A stretch of DNA of 64,000 nt, from contig CM045733.1 in NCBI GenBank assembly GCA_024760905.1, positions 27,961,501 through 28,025,500 on the forward strand, given 5' to 3'. Shown in pieces: positions 1-11,003 of this stretch. The position numbers were made by a program, and so were the translations under genes. The notes beneath the pieces were generated by a model. That model had not been told where the DNA came from and searched no databases. It saw only the letters and a list, made by a program, of their open reading frames with translations. The DNA comes from Plotosus lineatus. Lineage: Eukaryota > Chordata > Actinopteri > Siluriformes > Plotosidae. The first letter of the stretch is position 1, and each line of letters starts with the position of its first letter.

Positions 1-15
1 AGACAAGTTTCTTAC

Positions 16-98
16 TGCAAGAAGCCGAAGCGGTCCACCTCTTTGTAGAAGTCATAGTTTGCCTCCTCCCACGGCGCAACCGAACCACCTTCCACACC
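16..98 (-). CDS. usp6nl: usp6nl coding exon (N-terminal, just before the TBC domain)
   Basis: This is an internal exon of a USP6NL (RN-tre) homologue, a TBC-domain GTPase-activating protein known to act on endocytic Rabs such as Rab5 and in EGF-receptor trafficking. Read on the minus strand, a polypyrimidine tract and CTCCTCAG acceptor precede the exon. It encodes GVEGGSVAPWEEANYDFYK and then EVDRFGFL, and ends CA before a GTAAGAA donor. That is 27 codons plus two bases (phase 2). Human USP6NL, from memory, has [20 protein letters not shown] at this place, and the split CA would complete the His codon. The upstream exon at 5372-5445 ends in phase 0 and joins in frame. The TBC domain and C-terminus would lie below position 1, outside the window. 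The pattern of conserved and changed residues plus intact splice sites argues for a live exon rather than a pseudogene. Confidence 0.87.
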
Positions 99-390
99 CT
101 GAGGAGAACGCAAAAAACATGTCATCAGGTACAGATCTGTCCACACATTCTCTCTCCTTCTCTCTGTGAATGTATGCAAGTGTGTGTCTCATTGGCTTGG
201 TTTTAAAAACACCAGCTTGTTAGATTGAGGGCAAGCAGCCAAGGTGAGCTGCGCTCATAAATATTCATGCACATGCAGATACATGGAAGTGTGCACTGTG
301 ATGGTATCATGCTGGGTGTAATTTACTGTTGTATACAGGTACAGCCTTCGTACAAGTTTCAGCTAGGTATGTAAATACAGTCCCTAAAAG

Positions 391-750
391 GGGCCGTGGC
401 GGTCTAGTGGTATAGGGCGCTGGATCGCTGATCCAAAGGTTGGGGGATCGAGTCCCACTCTCCACAAGGTTGTCACTACACACACACACACACACACCCC
501 CCCCCCCCCCGTGCAGCTAACTGGGTTATCAAAGGCGTGCCATGTCATGGTGAGAGGCATGTAAAAGAACCATTGCTGACTTTCGTAAAGAGTGGGCTGA
601 AAGTCATCAGCGTGTTTCTGTCCCTTGCTAAAAAAGGTTGTGACAGGAAGGGCATCCGACGTAAAAACCTCTGCCAAATCAAACGTGCGAATCAGATGAT
701 TCGCTGTGGCAACTCCCGAGTAAAAGGGAAAAAGCCGAAAGGAAGACAAC
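391..750 (+). mobile_element. tRNA-derived SINE with RTE-type 3' tail, copy 1
   Basis: The 5' head resembles a tRNA: an A-box-like GGCGGTCTAGTGG near 398-410 and a B-box-like GGATCGAGTCC at 445-455. A body follows with CATGTAAAAGAACCATTGCTGAC and the phrase ACAGGAAGGGCATCCGACG. The 3' end is TTCGCTGTGGCAACTCCC, then AAAGCCGAAAGGAAGAC. The same unit recurs at 9268-9611, 46817-47075, 56718-56883 and, head only, 8981-9080. Here the body is interrupted by a CA/poly-C tract (479-510). No clear target duplication is seen. Confidence 0.8.
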
Positions 751-755
751 GTTAT

Positions 756-862
<107 letters not shown>

Positions 863-1209
863 CTGCACACCTGAGCTATAAACAATAATATGACCATACC
901 TTTAGAAAATCAACAGTTATAACTGGCACAATTACACAAAAATATCGGAATTGTTTTAGTTCAAAATGTATTAAAAAGTTATCTACCAGTTAACTTTGAA
1001 CTCTGAAAGAATGATGCAGATATAAACTCAACCTATGCAGGCATACACTTGTGAGATTTTAAAGATTGTTTTAAATCTCTTGCTGACTCAGTCATTCACA
1101 GGCCTGAGAGAGACCATTGTTGTCAAGTTTGTGATGTCATCATGTCAAAATCTTCCAGTTTAAATAACACCAGTTCCACTTTCAGCAGGTAAATGGGACC
1201 TGATCTGGA

Positions 1210-1525
1210 ACAACAAATAGGGATAGGGTGAGAGGCTCAGCCATCCGGGGGAGCTCAGAGTAGAACTACTGCTCCTGCGCATTGAGAGGAGCCAGTTGAA
1301 GTGGCTTGGGCATCTGGCTAGGATGCTTCCTGAACGCCTCCCTGGTGTGTTTTTTTTCAATTCCAACCAGAAAGAGATCCTGAGGTTGACCTAGAACACG
1401 CTGGAAGGCATGAAGACGGCTGGTCTGGGAACGCCTTGGTGTCCACCCCGGAAGAGCTGGGGAGAGGGACGTCTGGTCCCCGCTATCCCTGCGACGCAAC
1501 CCCGGATTAAGCAAATGAAGATGAA
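1210..1525 (+). mobile_element. 3' end of a non-LTR LINE (C-terminal ORF2 remnant)
   Basis: The sequence matches a common fish LINE 3' end: a stretch reading AGCCATCCGGGGGAGCTCAG, then CAGTTGAAGTGGCTTGGGCA, then CTGGGAACGCCTTGG. It ends with CTGCGACGCAACCCCGGATT and a GATGAAGA tail. The consensus encodes a conserved LINE C-terminus (GHL..M, R.AWERLG). This copy is 5'-truncated and has frameshifts. A 50-bp piece of the same 3' end lies at 5749-5800. The clade is not assigned. Confidence 0.7.
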
Positions 1526-2172
1526 GACTAACTGATTCAATCATATATAATGATATCAGGTAGACTGAATGAAGGTGCCCAGAGATAACCAAAGCCAAAA
1601 ATACATTTAATTTTTTTTTTTTTGCAATTTTGGTCTTCAGGATTCCTTCGTTTCAGAAAAATAAACCATACAGATCTTGTTTAAATTGGACTTTTGTGTT
1701 TTTGAGTGTACAAAGACATTTGAGTAAAGTTAGCTAGTGCCTTTGCTCAGTGTATGGAGTTTATCTGAGCTGCCTCTGCCATGGTCAAAATATGTAAAAA
1801 GAATAAATTATAATCTCATTTTTATTTTCCTTTTATGTACTATATACCTACTTTTTCACTCCAGATTCGGTGGGTCTTGTTGAATAGTCTAAAGGATAGT
1901 AGCTTACTCTAAGTACTCAGAGGGCAATATGTGGGTAAAAAGTGCAGTAGTGATGTATCACATTCACTGAAAACAGAATGATGAACATGGCACAAGAGCT
2001 GTAATCAACATCTCGCAAAGGTGCAGGGCAATAAAGCTGGAATTAAAGACAAGTTACGAAACCCAAAGCCCATAAAAAAATAAAATAAAAAAAAACAGAG
2101 ATTACTTCCATCCTTCATTACTTGATTCACACATGAAATTTTTATCAAGCCATCCCTCATAAATCGATGTAA

Positions 2173-2350
<178 letters not shown>

Positions 2351-3163
2351 TTGTGGAGGGAGAGAAACAAGAAGAGCAGATGGAACATTAGGACCTAATT
2401 AACAAACTTGTCAGTCACATAATGGACAGCCATGTCCACTCAATTACACTCCAAAATGTCCTTGACTATTTGGACAACCTGAGACAAAGTCCATTAAACA
2501 CACACTCATGCAGCATGAACTTAGAAAATAGATGGAAATGCACTGAGATCACAGGCTAAAGACAGCATTTAGCTGCATTGCTCATTAAAACTTCCATTAA
2601 GAGAGCTAAACCGTTATCCTATCCTATATTTTCTCCCCTAATTGCAGTCATATCCAATTGCCTTTGATGGACACCCAGTTACAGATGTAATTGTGTGGCA
2701 TTAACCTGGACTCAACCTCACAACCTTTATCCTGTTTTAATAATAAAACATTACTTATGTGCAGTCGAACAGTGCATCATAGGATGAGTTTAACATTTTA
2801 ACAACAACAACAAAAAAGTTGTTGCTGCTGCTGTTTTGGACTGGAGCTAAGGTTAAGAAATGTCTTGTGCTGACAACTTGGCAACGTACAAACAGGCAAC
2901 CTAAAACCATGCATTTTAAACCTAAAGTATATTTGCCCTAAACAACCACGATAACTCATATTCAGACAAGACTTAAAGACATGCAGTATGTTTACTTCTG
3001 ACATTTCAGATTATGGAACATACAGATGTCAGTTCTGTAATTCTGGATTTCTAAGTTATGGGTCATGTTCACGCTGTGATGTTTAAGGAACACAGAAAGT
3101 GTGTGAGTCACATGCAATTCAATTCAATTTCAATTGTACTTAAAAAATGTGATATATGAAATA

Positions 3164-3947
3164 CAGTAAAACCTCCGCTGACGAACGCTTAAGCTCACGA
3201 ACTTTTCGCCTCAAGAACATTAAATTTGCGAGCATATTGTCTCTGCTGACGAACTAGTTTTCGGCGGACGAATCAAACCACGCGGTCGAACAGCGCCACG
3301 GTGGCGGCCACGAGAAGCTGACGCACGCTCATGGCGTCACAGTTCGTCACACCCCTTTCTTTGAATGCGGAAGTGGTTTGTGATTGATAGACATTTTGGA
3401 CCATATTGAATGTACTTTTGCTATTATGGGACCGAAAAAGACCCCACCACAGGCGGAGATCATTGAAAAACACGAACGGGGTGTGCGTTTGTGTGACTCA
3501 GCGTCCCAGTACCAGTACGCTAAGTCTACCACCATCCTTAAGAACAAGGAAGCTATTAAGGGTGCGTGTGTGGCTAAGGGTGTTTCCAAACAGTAGGCGT
3601 TTCCAAACACTCCTTCCAAACAGTAAGTCCCTCCCTCCCTCCTCCTCCCACTCCATTCCATCAAGCCATCAACTACCATCACAGAGGTAAATAAAACGAC
3701 TTTATTATACAGTACAGTTTATTTCTTTAATTACAATACAATAGCACATTTATTATACATAAAATAAGGTATATTTTTGTGTAGTTTTAAGGCTTATTTA
3801 GTAGAAAATTATGTTTTATGGGGACCTGGGAACGGATTATTCTCATTTTAATGGTTTCTTATGGGAAATAAATGTTCGGAAGACGAACTTTTCGCCTCAC
3901 ACACACTTTCAGGGAACCAATTATGTTCGTGAGCAGAGGTATCACTG
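3164..3947 (+). mobile_element. pogo/Tigger-type DNA transposon, deletion derivative, copy 1
   Basis: A 784-bp element is flanked by TA on both sides (3162-3163, 3948-3949). Its imperfect terminal inverted repeats begin CAGTAAAACCTCCGCTGACG and CAGTGATACCTCTGCTCACG. It keeps a short piece of transposase (3426-3596) and lacks the catalytic DDD region, so it is non-autonomous. A second copy in the opposite orientation lies at 49768-50749. Confidence 0.8.
3426..3596 (+). pseudogene. Truncated pogo/Tigger transposase N-terminus
   Basis: This is a 56-codon remnant starting MGPKKTPPQAEIIEKHERGV and continuing with SQYQYAKSTTILKNKEAIKG before a stop. The EIIEKHERGV...STTILKNKEAIK pattern is the CENP-B-type N-terminal helix-turn-helix DNA-binding region of Tigger transposases. 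The second HTH and the DDE catalytic domain are absent. A degenerate counterpart is readable on the minus strand at about 50580-50725. Confidence 0.7.
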
Positions 3948-4084
3948 TACATCAAACTTGTTTATACACCAAAGGTGATGTGAACATCATGCCACCGAAT
4001 AGTTCATCTTAATATTATCGCAGTATATGGATGTTTGCTTGCCTATCAACTCGGCATAATCCTCATTTCAAACCACTTTCTCCT

Positions 4085-4372
4085 ACTAGGGTCGTGGTGA
4101 GAATGGAACTTACGTTCGCCTACTCTGGTCGAAGGCAGGGAACACTGGAAAGTTTGCCAGACCATCATAAAGCTAACACATAATCATTCATACTCACACT
4201 TTAGGAGAATTTGGAATAGTCAATTAGGCTAACCCATACGTCTTTGAACTGTGGGAAGAAACTACAAGCGAGCACGGGGAGAACATACAAACTCCACACA
4301 AAAACATATGAACCCAGTACTTGAACCCTTGTTGTTCTGAGACTAACCACGACATCACCATGGCACCCATCA
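4085..4372 (-). mobile_element. Old tRNA-SINE/L2-like repeat
   Basis: It carries the diverged phrases CATACGTCTTTGAACTGTGG, GCACGGGGAGAACATACAAA and ACTTGAACCC of the repeat seen best at 50152-50570. The tRNA-like head would be at the high-coordinate end. It is heavily mutated, hence old. Confidence 0.6.
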
Positions 4373-5371
4373 GCATAAAAAAAAAAAAAAACAGTCTTAT
4401 TAAGGATGACTGAATTAGTTTTGATGAAGGGAAAGCTTTGAAACAATCTTAAAATGACATTTTGCTTTATATTTAACATGAGATATTGAATACAAACTGA
4501 CTACTAAGTATGACTAGACAATCAGTGTATGTGAAACCGAAAACTGTATCACTTATTTATTTGTTTGTAATATACTGAATCATATATAAGTATCAGTGGC
4601 TGCTAGGGAATATGTTGATGTCTTTTATTAAAGCTTGAAATTATACTTGAAATGCAATTTATTAAATTAATTCGTTCCAACTTTGTAAATGGAATTAGTG
4701 TGCAAAAACTAAAAAGAAAAAAGAAAAACAAGAAAAGTAATATGCAGTGTTGCCTGAAGTCCAAAAGTGAAAGATCAGGAAGTATGACCACTGGAAAGGA
4801 AGAGGAGAAAGCCTGGTGCTGACATCCATTGAAGGAGAAACTGATGGGAAAGGAAAGAGCGGCCGGAGACAAGTGGAGTGGATCAACAACATCCTCACAT
4901 GGGAAGATGGTCTTTGGCATTCTCATATGAATGCCTGTGAGAGGAGACCAATGGCCCACTGAGGGCTGGGGCAACATACATGCATATATCAGCACTAATG
5001 TAGCTCTGCTAATGATTTTTTTTTTTTTGCTTCAGAATGTGACGGGATTTTCAGCTTCTTTCACACACCATGCACTTCACACAGTAGCACAGTTGACAGT
5101 TCTGTCTGTCTAAGACACTCTAGCATTACAGCAGTATCATTATTTGAATGCAAGCAAAAATTAAACAGTTTTGGTTAGTTAAAAAAACAATCCTTCTATT
5201 TAACCTTGCAGACTACAAACACACCATGAAATCTTGGACAAGATAAATATAACGAGCTTTAGAGCTCAGAAGTGCTGCACATCTGGATGGGATAAAGAGT
5301 AGCTGTGTGATCGGGGAAAAAAAATGGGATTGGTTGGAAATTTAAGTAATGTGATCTAAGTAAGCTCTCAC

Positions 5372-5445
5372 CTTGTCATATCTGGCGACAATTTCAGCCC
5401 GTTCCTGATCCAACTTCACAGCAGCATCCTGTTCTCCGTCAGACG
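5372..5445 (-). CDS. usp6nl: usp6nl upstream coding exon
   Basis: This 74-bp minus-strand exon lies between a TGTCCAG acceptor and an AAG/GTGAGAG donor. After two leading bases it encodes [20 protein letters not shown] and then RYDK. The N-terminus of human USP6NL as I recall it reads [20 protein letters not shown], so the match is nearly residue by residue. Phase 0 at its 3' end fits the exon at 16-98. No ATG lies in frame inside it, so the start codon must be in a previous exon that ends with one codon base before its donor. No convincing first exon was found. Regulation is not visible. Confidence 0.87.
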
Positions 5446-5551
5446 CTGGACAGATCAAGAGAAAGGGAGTGAGGGGATATGATATATCACGACCAAAAAT
5501 GAACACTGCTAAATATAAATTCTTGCAATTACTTTAAATGAAAAAATAATA

Positions 5552-5954
5552 CAGGGATCACTCACTACTTTGCGCTTCAATTCATGCGGCTTCAGTGCAT
5601 CGCATGCTGTTTTTTTCAATTTAAATATTCATACAATTAAATAATAAGGAAATTAAGGAAGAACAGGGGAAAAGTTAAGGAAAATGCCACAAAACAAGGC
5701 CATTATGCAAAAGAGCCGAACAAACAAGAACAACCCCCCCCCCCCCCCCATTCTGCCCCTGCGACCCAACCCTGGACTTAGCGGAAGAAGATGAGAGGAG
5801 ACAAGATGAGAATATGTATTTATTGATATTATATGCACATATACATGTACGTATAGATCAGTCGGGGGGGGGGGGGGGGGATCCTACTTTGCGGAATTTG
5901 GCGGTCGCAGGGAGGTCTCCATCCCAATTAACCGTGGAAAGTGAGGGATCCCTG
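5552..5954. mobile_element. pogo-type MITE, CAGGGATC family, copy 1
   Basis: TA-flanked termini read CAGGGATCACTCACTACTTT and, reversed, CAGGGATCCCTCACTTTCCA. The internal AAGGAAATTAAGGAAGAACAGG also appears, inverted, in the copy at 18951-19419. A LINE 3'-end scrap (5749-5800) and poly-C/poly-G runs are embedded. There is no transposase. Other copies lie at 30056-30340 and 56609-57140. Confidence 0.7.
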
Positions 5955-5995
5955 TAATAATACTAATAAAAAAGAAACCAACAAAACCCCTGTCT

Positions 5996-6225
5996 CTTGG
6001 ACCTCATTAATGCAACCACAGCTACCGTACACAGGAAATGGCCCATTTCAGTGCCCTGCAACTGTTTATGTGCATTTTGGATGCAGGTATAAGCCACACA
6101 TGGGCAAAAACCACTTACATGTAATTAATGCAACTTCATGCACACACACTTGCACACTCATTCGCCCACAGTTCCTTGGACCCAATTAATGCAACCACAG
6201 TGACCAGCCAGAGATAGGAAACCAT
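5996..6225 (+). repeat. Imperfect direct repeat with ATTAATGCAAC
   Basis: The 11-mer ATTAATGCAAC occurs at 6006-6016, 6124-6134 and 6185-6195. The first and third lie within a longer imperfect direct repeat of about 45 bp (CTTGGACC.ATTAATGCAACC). The rest of 5955-6875 shows no gene. Confidence 0.6.
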
Positions 6226-6879
6226 TCACCTAATGAATGCATTACATTCCTGACAGCTTGTGTGGAATTTGTGTGTGTATTCTTGCTTCTTATCACCAGG
6301 GAGCTTCATTAGCCAGAGCTCTCCGCCTTTCAGATCTCATCTCTATGAACTTGCCTTTAGTTCTCACCTCCTGCAGTGAAGTCTGTAGAATATGAGGAAC
6401 CAGTGAGGTAGGAAACTAGCAATGGATTGAGCAAGAGATGGTTGAAAGGTGGACGCGTGCTTTAATTGCATACATGCTGGTGGGCACTGGTACAACGTGC
6501 TGGACTGAATCCCACCTTCAGATATGGTCAATGTAAACAGTCATGTCTGAAGCCATAAAAGCTTAACCAAACTCTGAAATGGAACATCTGAGACTCATGC
6601 TCCAAAGAAACACACACAGACTAACTCCCATTATTCTTCACCCTTTAAAACTAGCAATCTACTAAAAAACAAAAATAGTCGGCCTAAATTTCAATTCTTG
6701 AGATCTTGATCTGCCTTGCAATAACTCTGAATGCACAGCCAACTAAAAGCAGTCCATAGGTTTCATTTTTATAACTCAAACCCCTTAACATAGTGTATGA
6801 GATGGAGTCATAAGATCAACTAAGTTGTGCAGCTCTTTTTGCGCCATGAATCCTAATGAAGTGTTAAAACTACCGGCAG

Positions 6880-7115
6880 CTTAATGTCATGCACATCTAT
6901 CTCACAGAAAGAAGGTCCTGGACTCAAGTCCGGGGCTCAGTTGTTTATACGTGGAATTTGCATGTTCTTCTCACGCTTGCATGTTTCCTTTGGGTACTCT
7001 AGTTTCCTCCCACAAACCAAAGACGTGCACATTACAGAATTTCCTAGAAAGCTATTCAAGGTGCAGCCCATATTCACCCTGTGTCAGGCAAGGTAGGCAT
7101 CAGCCTGAAAGCGAC
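6880..7115 (+). mobile_element. Old tRNA-SINE/L2-like repeat, plus orientation
   Basis: It contains TCACAGAAAGAAGGTCCTGG, GGAATTTGCATGTTCTTCTC and TTTCCTCCCACAAACCAAAG, matching the reverse complement of the repeat at 50152-50570. It is diverged. A detached body piece in the opposite orientation (CAGCCCACCGTGGGTGAGAG ... CCATTCATACTCAC) lies at 7355-7465. Confidence 0.6.
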
Positions 7116-7640
7116 CGTAGTCAGAAGTTTGGCAAATGACTGAACAGGTATGCTTGGTTGCTGATTATAAATCTACTTAGTGTCAATTAAAAAATATATA
7201 TATTTTTTATCTCAACTCTGTACTGATGCATCTGAAGAAAATCAATTTTCCTGCTGGTACTGAGTGCATTCTATAGTTACTTTAACATATTTGTCCATCT
7301 ATATCTATCCTGTACATCTATCCATCCACCCACCCATAACGCTTACTCGTCAGATCAATCAGCCAATTCCAGCCCACCGTGGGTGAGAGGCAGGGTATAT
7401 CCTGCAAACATCACCGATCCATCACAGGCCTAACACACTAGCAAACCAACCATTCATACTCACTTCCATAACTTTGTGCAAAGAGAAAACAGTTTACCTA
7501 ATGTAAATGTTTTAAGAAACCAGAAAACACAGAGTAAACCTTCACAGGGAGAACTTTGCACAGAAAGAGCAAGATGGGGATCAAATCTGAAACTGTAATG
7601 CTGTAAGGTAATAGTGTTAATCCCTGAGTCACCCTGGGAT

Positions 7641-7778
7641 ACAACCCCTGGCAAAAATTATGGAATCACCAGTCCCGGAGGATGTTCATTTGGTTGTTTA
7701 ATTTTGCAGAAAAAAAGCAGATCACAGACATTATACAAAACCAAAGTCATTTCAAATGGTAACTTTCTGGCTTTAAGA

Positions 7779-7783
<5 letters not shown>
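7641..7783 (+). mobile_element. Tc1-like transposon terminal fragment
   Basis: It starts CCCTGGCAAAAATTATGGAA and continues with AAAAAGCAGATCACAGAC and TTCAAATGGTAACTTTCTGG, the terminal region of a fish Tc1-like family. It is cut off by the (AT)n tract at 7784. Confidence 0.55.

Positions 7784-7838
<55 letters not shown>
7784..7838. repeat. (AT)n then (AC)n
   Basis: About 24 AT units and a short AC run sit between a Tc1 fragment and a pogo-type element. Confidence 0.95.
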
Positions 7839-7839
<1 letters not shown>

Positions 7840-7841
<2 letters not shown>

Positions 7842-8390
7842 GTAGGCCCTTGACTATTCGCGGTTTTGCACCCATGGTTTGAGTATTCACGGACTGCCGA
7901 GCAACCGGCACGTGATTCAAATTCAAATTTGTTCGTTTTAATTTGTTTTATTTGTTGTTTTGTTTGTTCATGTTTTGCACTATGCTTGGCTACGACCGGT
8001 TGACTCTACTACTACCTTGGGCGTGTATAACTAAGCACGCTCAACTGGGCTTATTGTTAATATGCTATGGTGCAATAATGCTAGCCACACCCCAGCTAAC
8101 AAGAAGCCCAGGCAGGAAGGGGCCGAACGAAGACTCCGGCGCTTGGGATTGCAGGGGATGAAGACCGTATAGCTGGCTAGTGCAATCGCCTCGTCGGGTG
8201 TACTCTCCTCAAGCCATGTTTCACAGAAACACAGCAGATCCTATGTGCTGCTATCTGAGCATGAAGCTCGTCCATCTTGTTTCGCAGGGACTGAACATTT
8301 TCAAGCAGTATGACCAGAAGTGCTAACCAAGCGCCGGAGACTCAGAGAACTCTGCCTGGGCTTCTTGTTAGCTGGGGTGCGGCTCAGTGG
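7840..8390 (+). mobile_element. pogo-type element, CAGTAGGCCC family, internally deleted
   Basis: It begins CAGTAGGCCCTTGACTATTC like the complete element at 16020-17589. After ATTCAAATTC it jumps to the internal segment TTTAATTTGTTTTATTTG and onward to GGGGTGCGG. No right terminal repeat was found. Comparison with the other copy shows a deletion that removed part of the left arm of its long inverted repeat. Confidence 0.6.
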
Positions 8391-8417
8391 TAGGGACATG
8401 TCATCTAGCATAGACTA

Positions 8418-8980
8418 CAGTCGGCCCCCAACTTACGAAGACCCCGTGTACAAAATCCCCATGTTAGGAAAAACATTTTCCTGAGTTTCCGTCCCCGAGA
8501 TACGAAACAACCCCCTCTTACGAAAAGAAATTCAACATTCAAACACGCCAATCAAAATTTCACACGACGTGTGAGTTGCTCTCTCATTGGCTGTCTCTCA
8601 ACATCCTTCCCCGCTGGCCTCCCAGATAGAGACAGAAGGAAGCTTCACTATTCAGTTTAGTTTTTTAAGTTGTTTTAATTCAGTAAATGTTTAATAAACG
8701 TGGGTGTATTTGAGCTCATCTGGAATTATGATCCCTCAAGGAATCAAATTAAACTTGAGTTTGTCAAGCAGGGAATGCGCTTTGAATTCATGTCTTGTGG
8801 GCGTGGTCTGCAGCGCGTGCGTGAGAGAGCGAGAGAGAGAGAGAGAAGGAATAATGCTTTAGTTTTTAGTTTTTGAAGTTGTTTAATTCAGTAAATGTTA
8901 GGGTTAGGGTCTGTGTTGTGAGAGACTCTTTAACTTTTCTATGGTTTTTATTTTAGTGTGTTATGGTATGTTTTGTGAGT
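8418..8980 (+). mobile_element. pogo-type MITE, CAGTCGGCCCC family, 3'-truncated
   Basis: A TA dinucleotide precedes CAGTCGGCCCCCAACTTACG. The body (ACGAAAAGAAATTCAA, CTCATTGGCTGTCTCTCAAC) is shared with the copy at 11004-11827 and inverted copies at 48530-48771 and 59777-60235. A GA-rich run lies at 8822-8850. The two TTAGGG units near 8896 look incidental. Confidence 0.65.
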
Positions 8981-9080
8981 GGGCTGTGGTATTCTAGTGG
9001 TATAGGGTGCTGGATCGCTGATCCTAAGGATGGGGGTTCGAGTCCCACTCTCCACAAGGTTGTCACTGCCCCACCCCATT
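8981..9080 (+). mobile_element. SINE head fragment (tRNA-like)
   Basis: It is almost identical to the head of the SINE at 391-750: TTCTAGTGGTATAGGGTGCT, then GGTTCGAGTCCCACTC and CAAGGTTGTCACTGCCCC. The body and tail are missing. Confidence 0.75.
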
Positions 9081-9267
9081 ATATATAAAGTGGTACCTTG
9101 ACTTACAAAATTAATCTGTTCTGAGGGCAAGCTCGTGAGTCAAAAAGGTCATTAAACAAAACAACAATTCCCATGGGAATTAATAGAAAATCAATTAATC
9201 CGTTCCAACCCCTCCCAAACTCATATAACCTGACAAACTTGTACATTTGACGTAATATATTGAAGAT

Positions 9268-9611
9268 TCTGTCTTCCTTTCGGCTTTTTCCGTTTTACTC
9301 GGGAGTCGCCACAGCGAATCATCTGACTCGCACGTTTGATTTGGCAGAGGTTTTTACGTCGGATGCCCTTCCTGTCACAACCCTTTTAGCAAGGGACAGA
9401 AACACGCTGACAGCTTTGCAGCCTACTCTTTACGAAAGTCAGCAATGGTTCTTTTACATGCCTCTCACCATAGACAGTTAGAGACATGGCCCACCTTTGA
9501 TAACCCAGTTAGCTGCACTGGGGGGGGACAGTGACAACCTTGTGGAGAGTGGGACTTGAACCCCCAACCTTTGGATCAGCGATTCAGCGCCCTATACCAC
9601 TAGACCACCAC
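9268..9611 (-). mobile_element. Full-length tRNA-derived SINE, copy 2
   Basis: On the minus strand it runs from the tRNA-like head (GGTGGTCTAGTGGTATAGGG, B box GGTTCAAGTCC) through the body to TTCGCTGTGGCGACTCCC and AAAAGCCGAAAGGAAGACAG. TATTGAAGAT at 9258-9267 is repeated at 9612-9621, a 10-bp target-site duplication. This is the best reference copy of the family in the window (344 bp). Confidence 0.9.
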
Positions 9612-9763
9612 TATTGAAGATAAACATGTAAAAGCAATAAGTATTTAATAATAATAATACATGTAAATTAACATTAATAATAATTAATCAGAAACCAAGA
9701 ATAAACAATAAGTCAACTAACCCTTCCAATCGACTGCGGCAAAGATATCACATAGATATCAAA

Positions 9764-9876
9764 TGTAATTGTGCATCCTCTACAGTAGGTGGCAGTGGCA
9801 CTCTCATGGTTTCTTATAGTGTAGGGAACACATTGAAAGCGCCACTGCCACCTACTGTAGAGGATGCACAATTACA
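9764..9876. repeat. Perfect 36-bp inverted repeat, 41-bp spacer
   Basis: 9764-9799 and 9841-9876 are perfect reverse complements; the arm core is CATCCTCTACAGTAGGTGGC. It lies inside the pogo-type MITE at 9088-10217. One arm only is found in the related element near 44740-44775. Confidence 0.9.
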
Positions 9877-10924
9877 CTAGGCAGTGGCTCCCTCACTGTA
9901 TTCCCTATGGTGTAAGGAAAATGCACCAAGCAAACAATATGAAGTGCAGTAAACACTAGTTATAGTCGGGCGCGGTGCACTGGGGTGGGGGGGTTCTTCC
10001 TATAGAGGGCATCACAAAAAGTAATTGAGAAGCACTGCACAAGGCGTTCTCGGAGCGCGAAGGAATACACGCGGAAGAATACAAGGTTAATCAACCCAGA
10101 AAAGCCATTTGCCCAGACAAAATTTTGCTCATTAGATGGGGCAGATTTTTGGTGGGACTGAAGCTCGTATGATGGAGAATTTGTTCTAAAAGACACTCGT
10201 AAGTCAAGGTACTACTGTATATATATTTCAATTTGTGAAACACAGAGCTGTGTGCGTGTGTGTACGCACACATTTGTTCAGCAGCAAGATGTTCTCAAGA
10301 TCCGGTCGGATCTTGAAATTGGATATATTTCTGTCATTAGGCGGCTAGAGAACATCATGAACTTTTTAGAGAGAGAATTTGTCATGTCTTCCCATTCCGT
10401 TTCTGCACCAGCATACATCCACCCCCTCCCACACCCTATGCACACATGCTGAGTGGGAGTTATGTGTAAGGCTTTACTGATCCAGTGTGGCTTTGTAGAA
10501 CAGTGTGTGTATTGGTGTCTTTTCCAAAGCCAGAACTACATAATGAACTCAAGGTCCAGTGTAATAACATGATTCTCCGGTGTAATAAAGTTAAACTAAC
10601 AAGCGAGCTCAGATCAGATTGCCGCCGCTTCTTCAGGCACAGCAATACACTGCCCACAAATCCCGCAAGGATAGTGTTATTTGATTATGAAACACACAAG
10701 GGCAGCTTTCACTGGCAACACGCACATTTGCAGTAAAAATATTTCTTATGTCTTTAAAACCCAATGGCTAATAAGCATTGGGATAGACCAAGATGTGAAA
10801 TACTGACATCAAAGTAGACCACTTAAGCAAATTATTTGATTATTACTAACATCCTTTTTTTCCACCACAAGAGCATTGATGCACCTGATACCCATCACAT
10901 GCCTGAACAAAAACCCTACACTGA

Positions 10925-10925
10925 A

Positions 10926-10988
<63 letters not shown>
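10925..10988. repeat. (AT)n microsatellite
   Basis: About 31 AT units lie at the left side of a truncated pogo-type copy. The stretch 10230-10924 before it shows no recognisable gene. Confidence 0.95.
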
Positions 10989-10991
<3 letters not shown>

Positions 10992-11003
10992 CAGTCCATG
11001 GGA

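Larger units (their letters stand above)
9088..10217. mobile_element. pogo-type MITE (GTACCTTGACTTA family), copy 1, with nested SINE
   Basis: The termini read AGTGGTACCTTGACTTAC and, reversed, CAGTAGTACCTTGACTTACG, flanked by TA. Internal segments (AACAATAAGTCAAC, ATCGACTGCGG) are shared with the element at 44015-45316. A complete SINE sits inside (9268-9611). No transposase ORF is present. Confidence 0.7.

Noticed and set aside
391..470. Possible tRNA genes at the SINE heads (also 8990, 9540-9610, 20390-20455, 23950-24020, 50500-50565)
   Set aside because: A- and B-box-like words are present but the cloverleaf is incomplete, the downstream body is SINE sequence and copies are dispersed; these are tRNA-derived SINE heads.
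6360..6410. Minus-strand CTGCAGGAG/GTGAGA donor with upstream acceptor (mini-exon)
   Set aside because: It would give a 15-bp exon with no supporting peptide similarity.
8893..8910. Interstitial telomere repeat (TTAGGG)
   Set aside because: Only about two units, inside a pogo-type copy; expected by chance.
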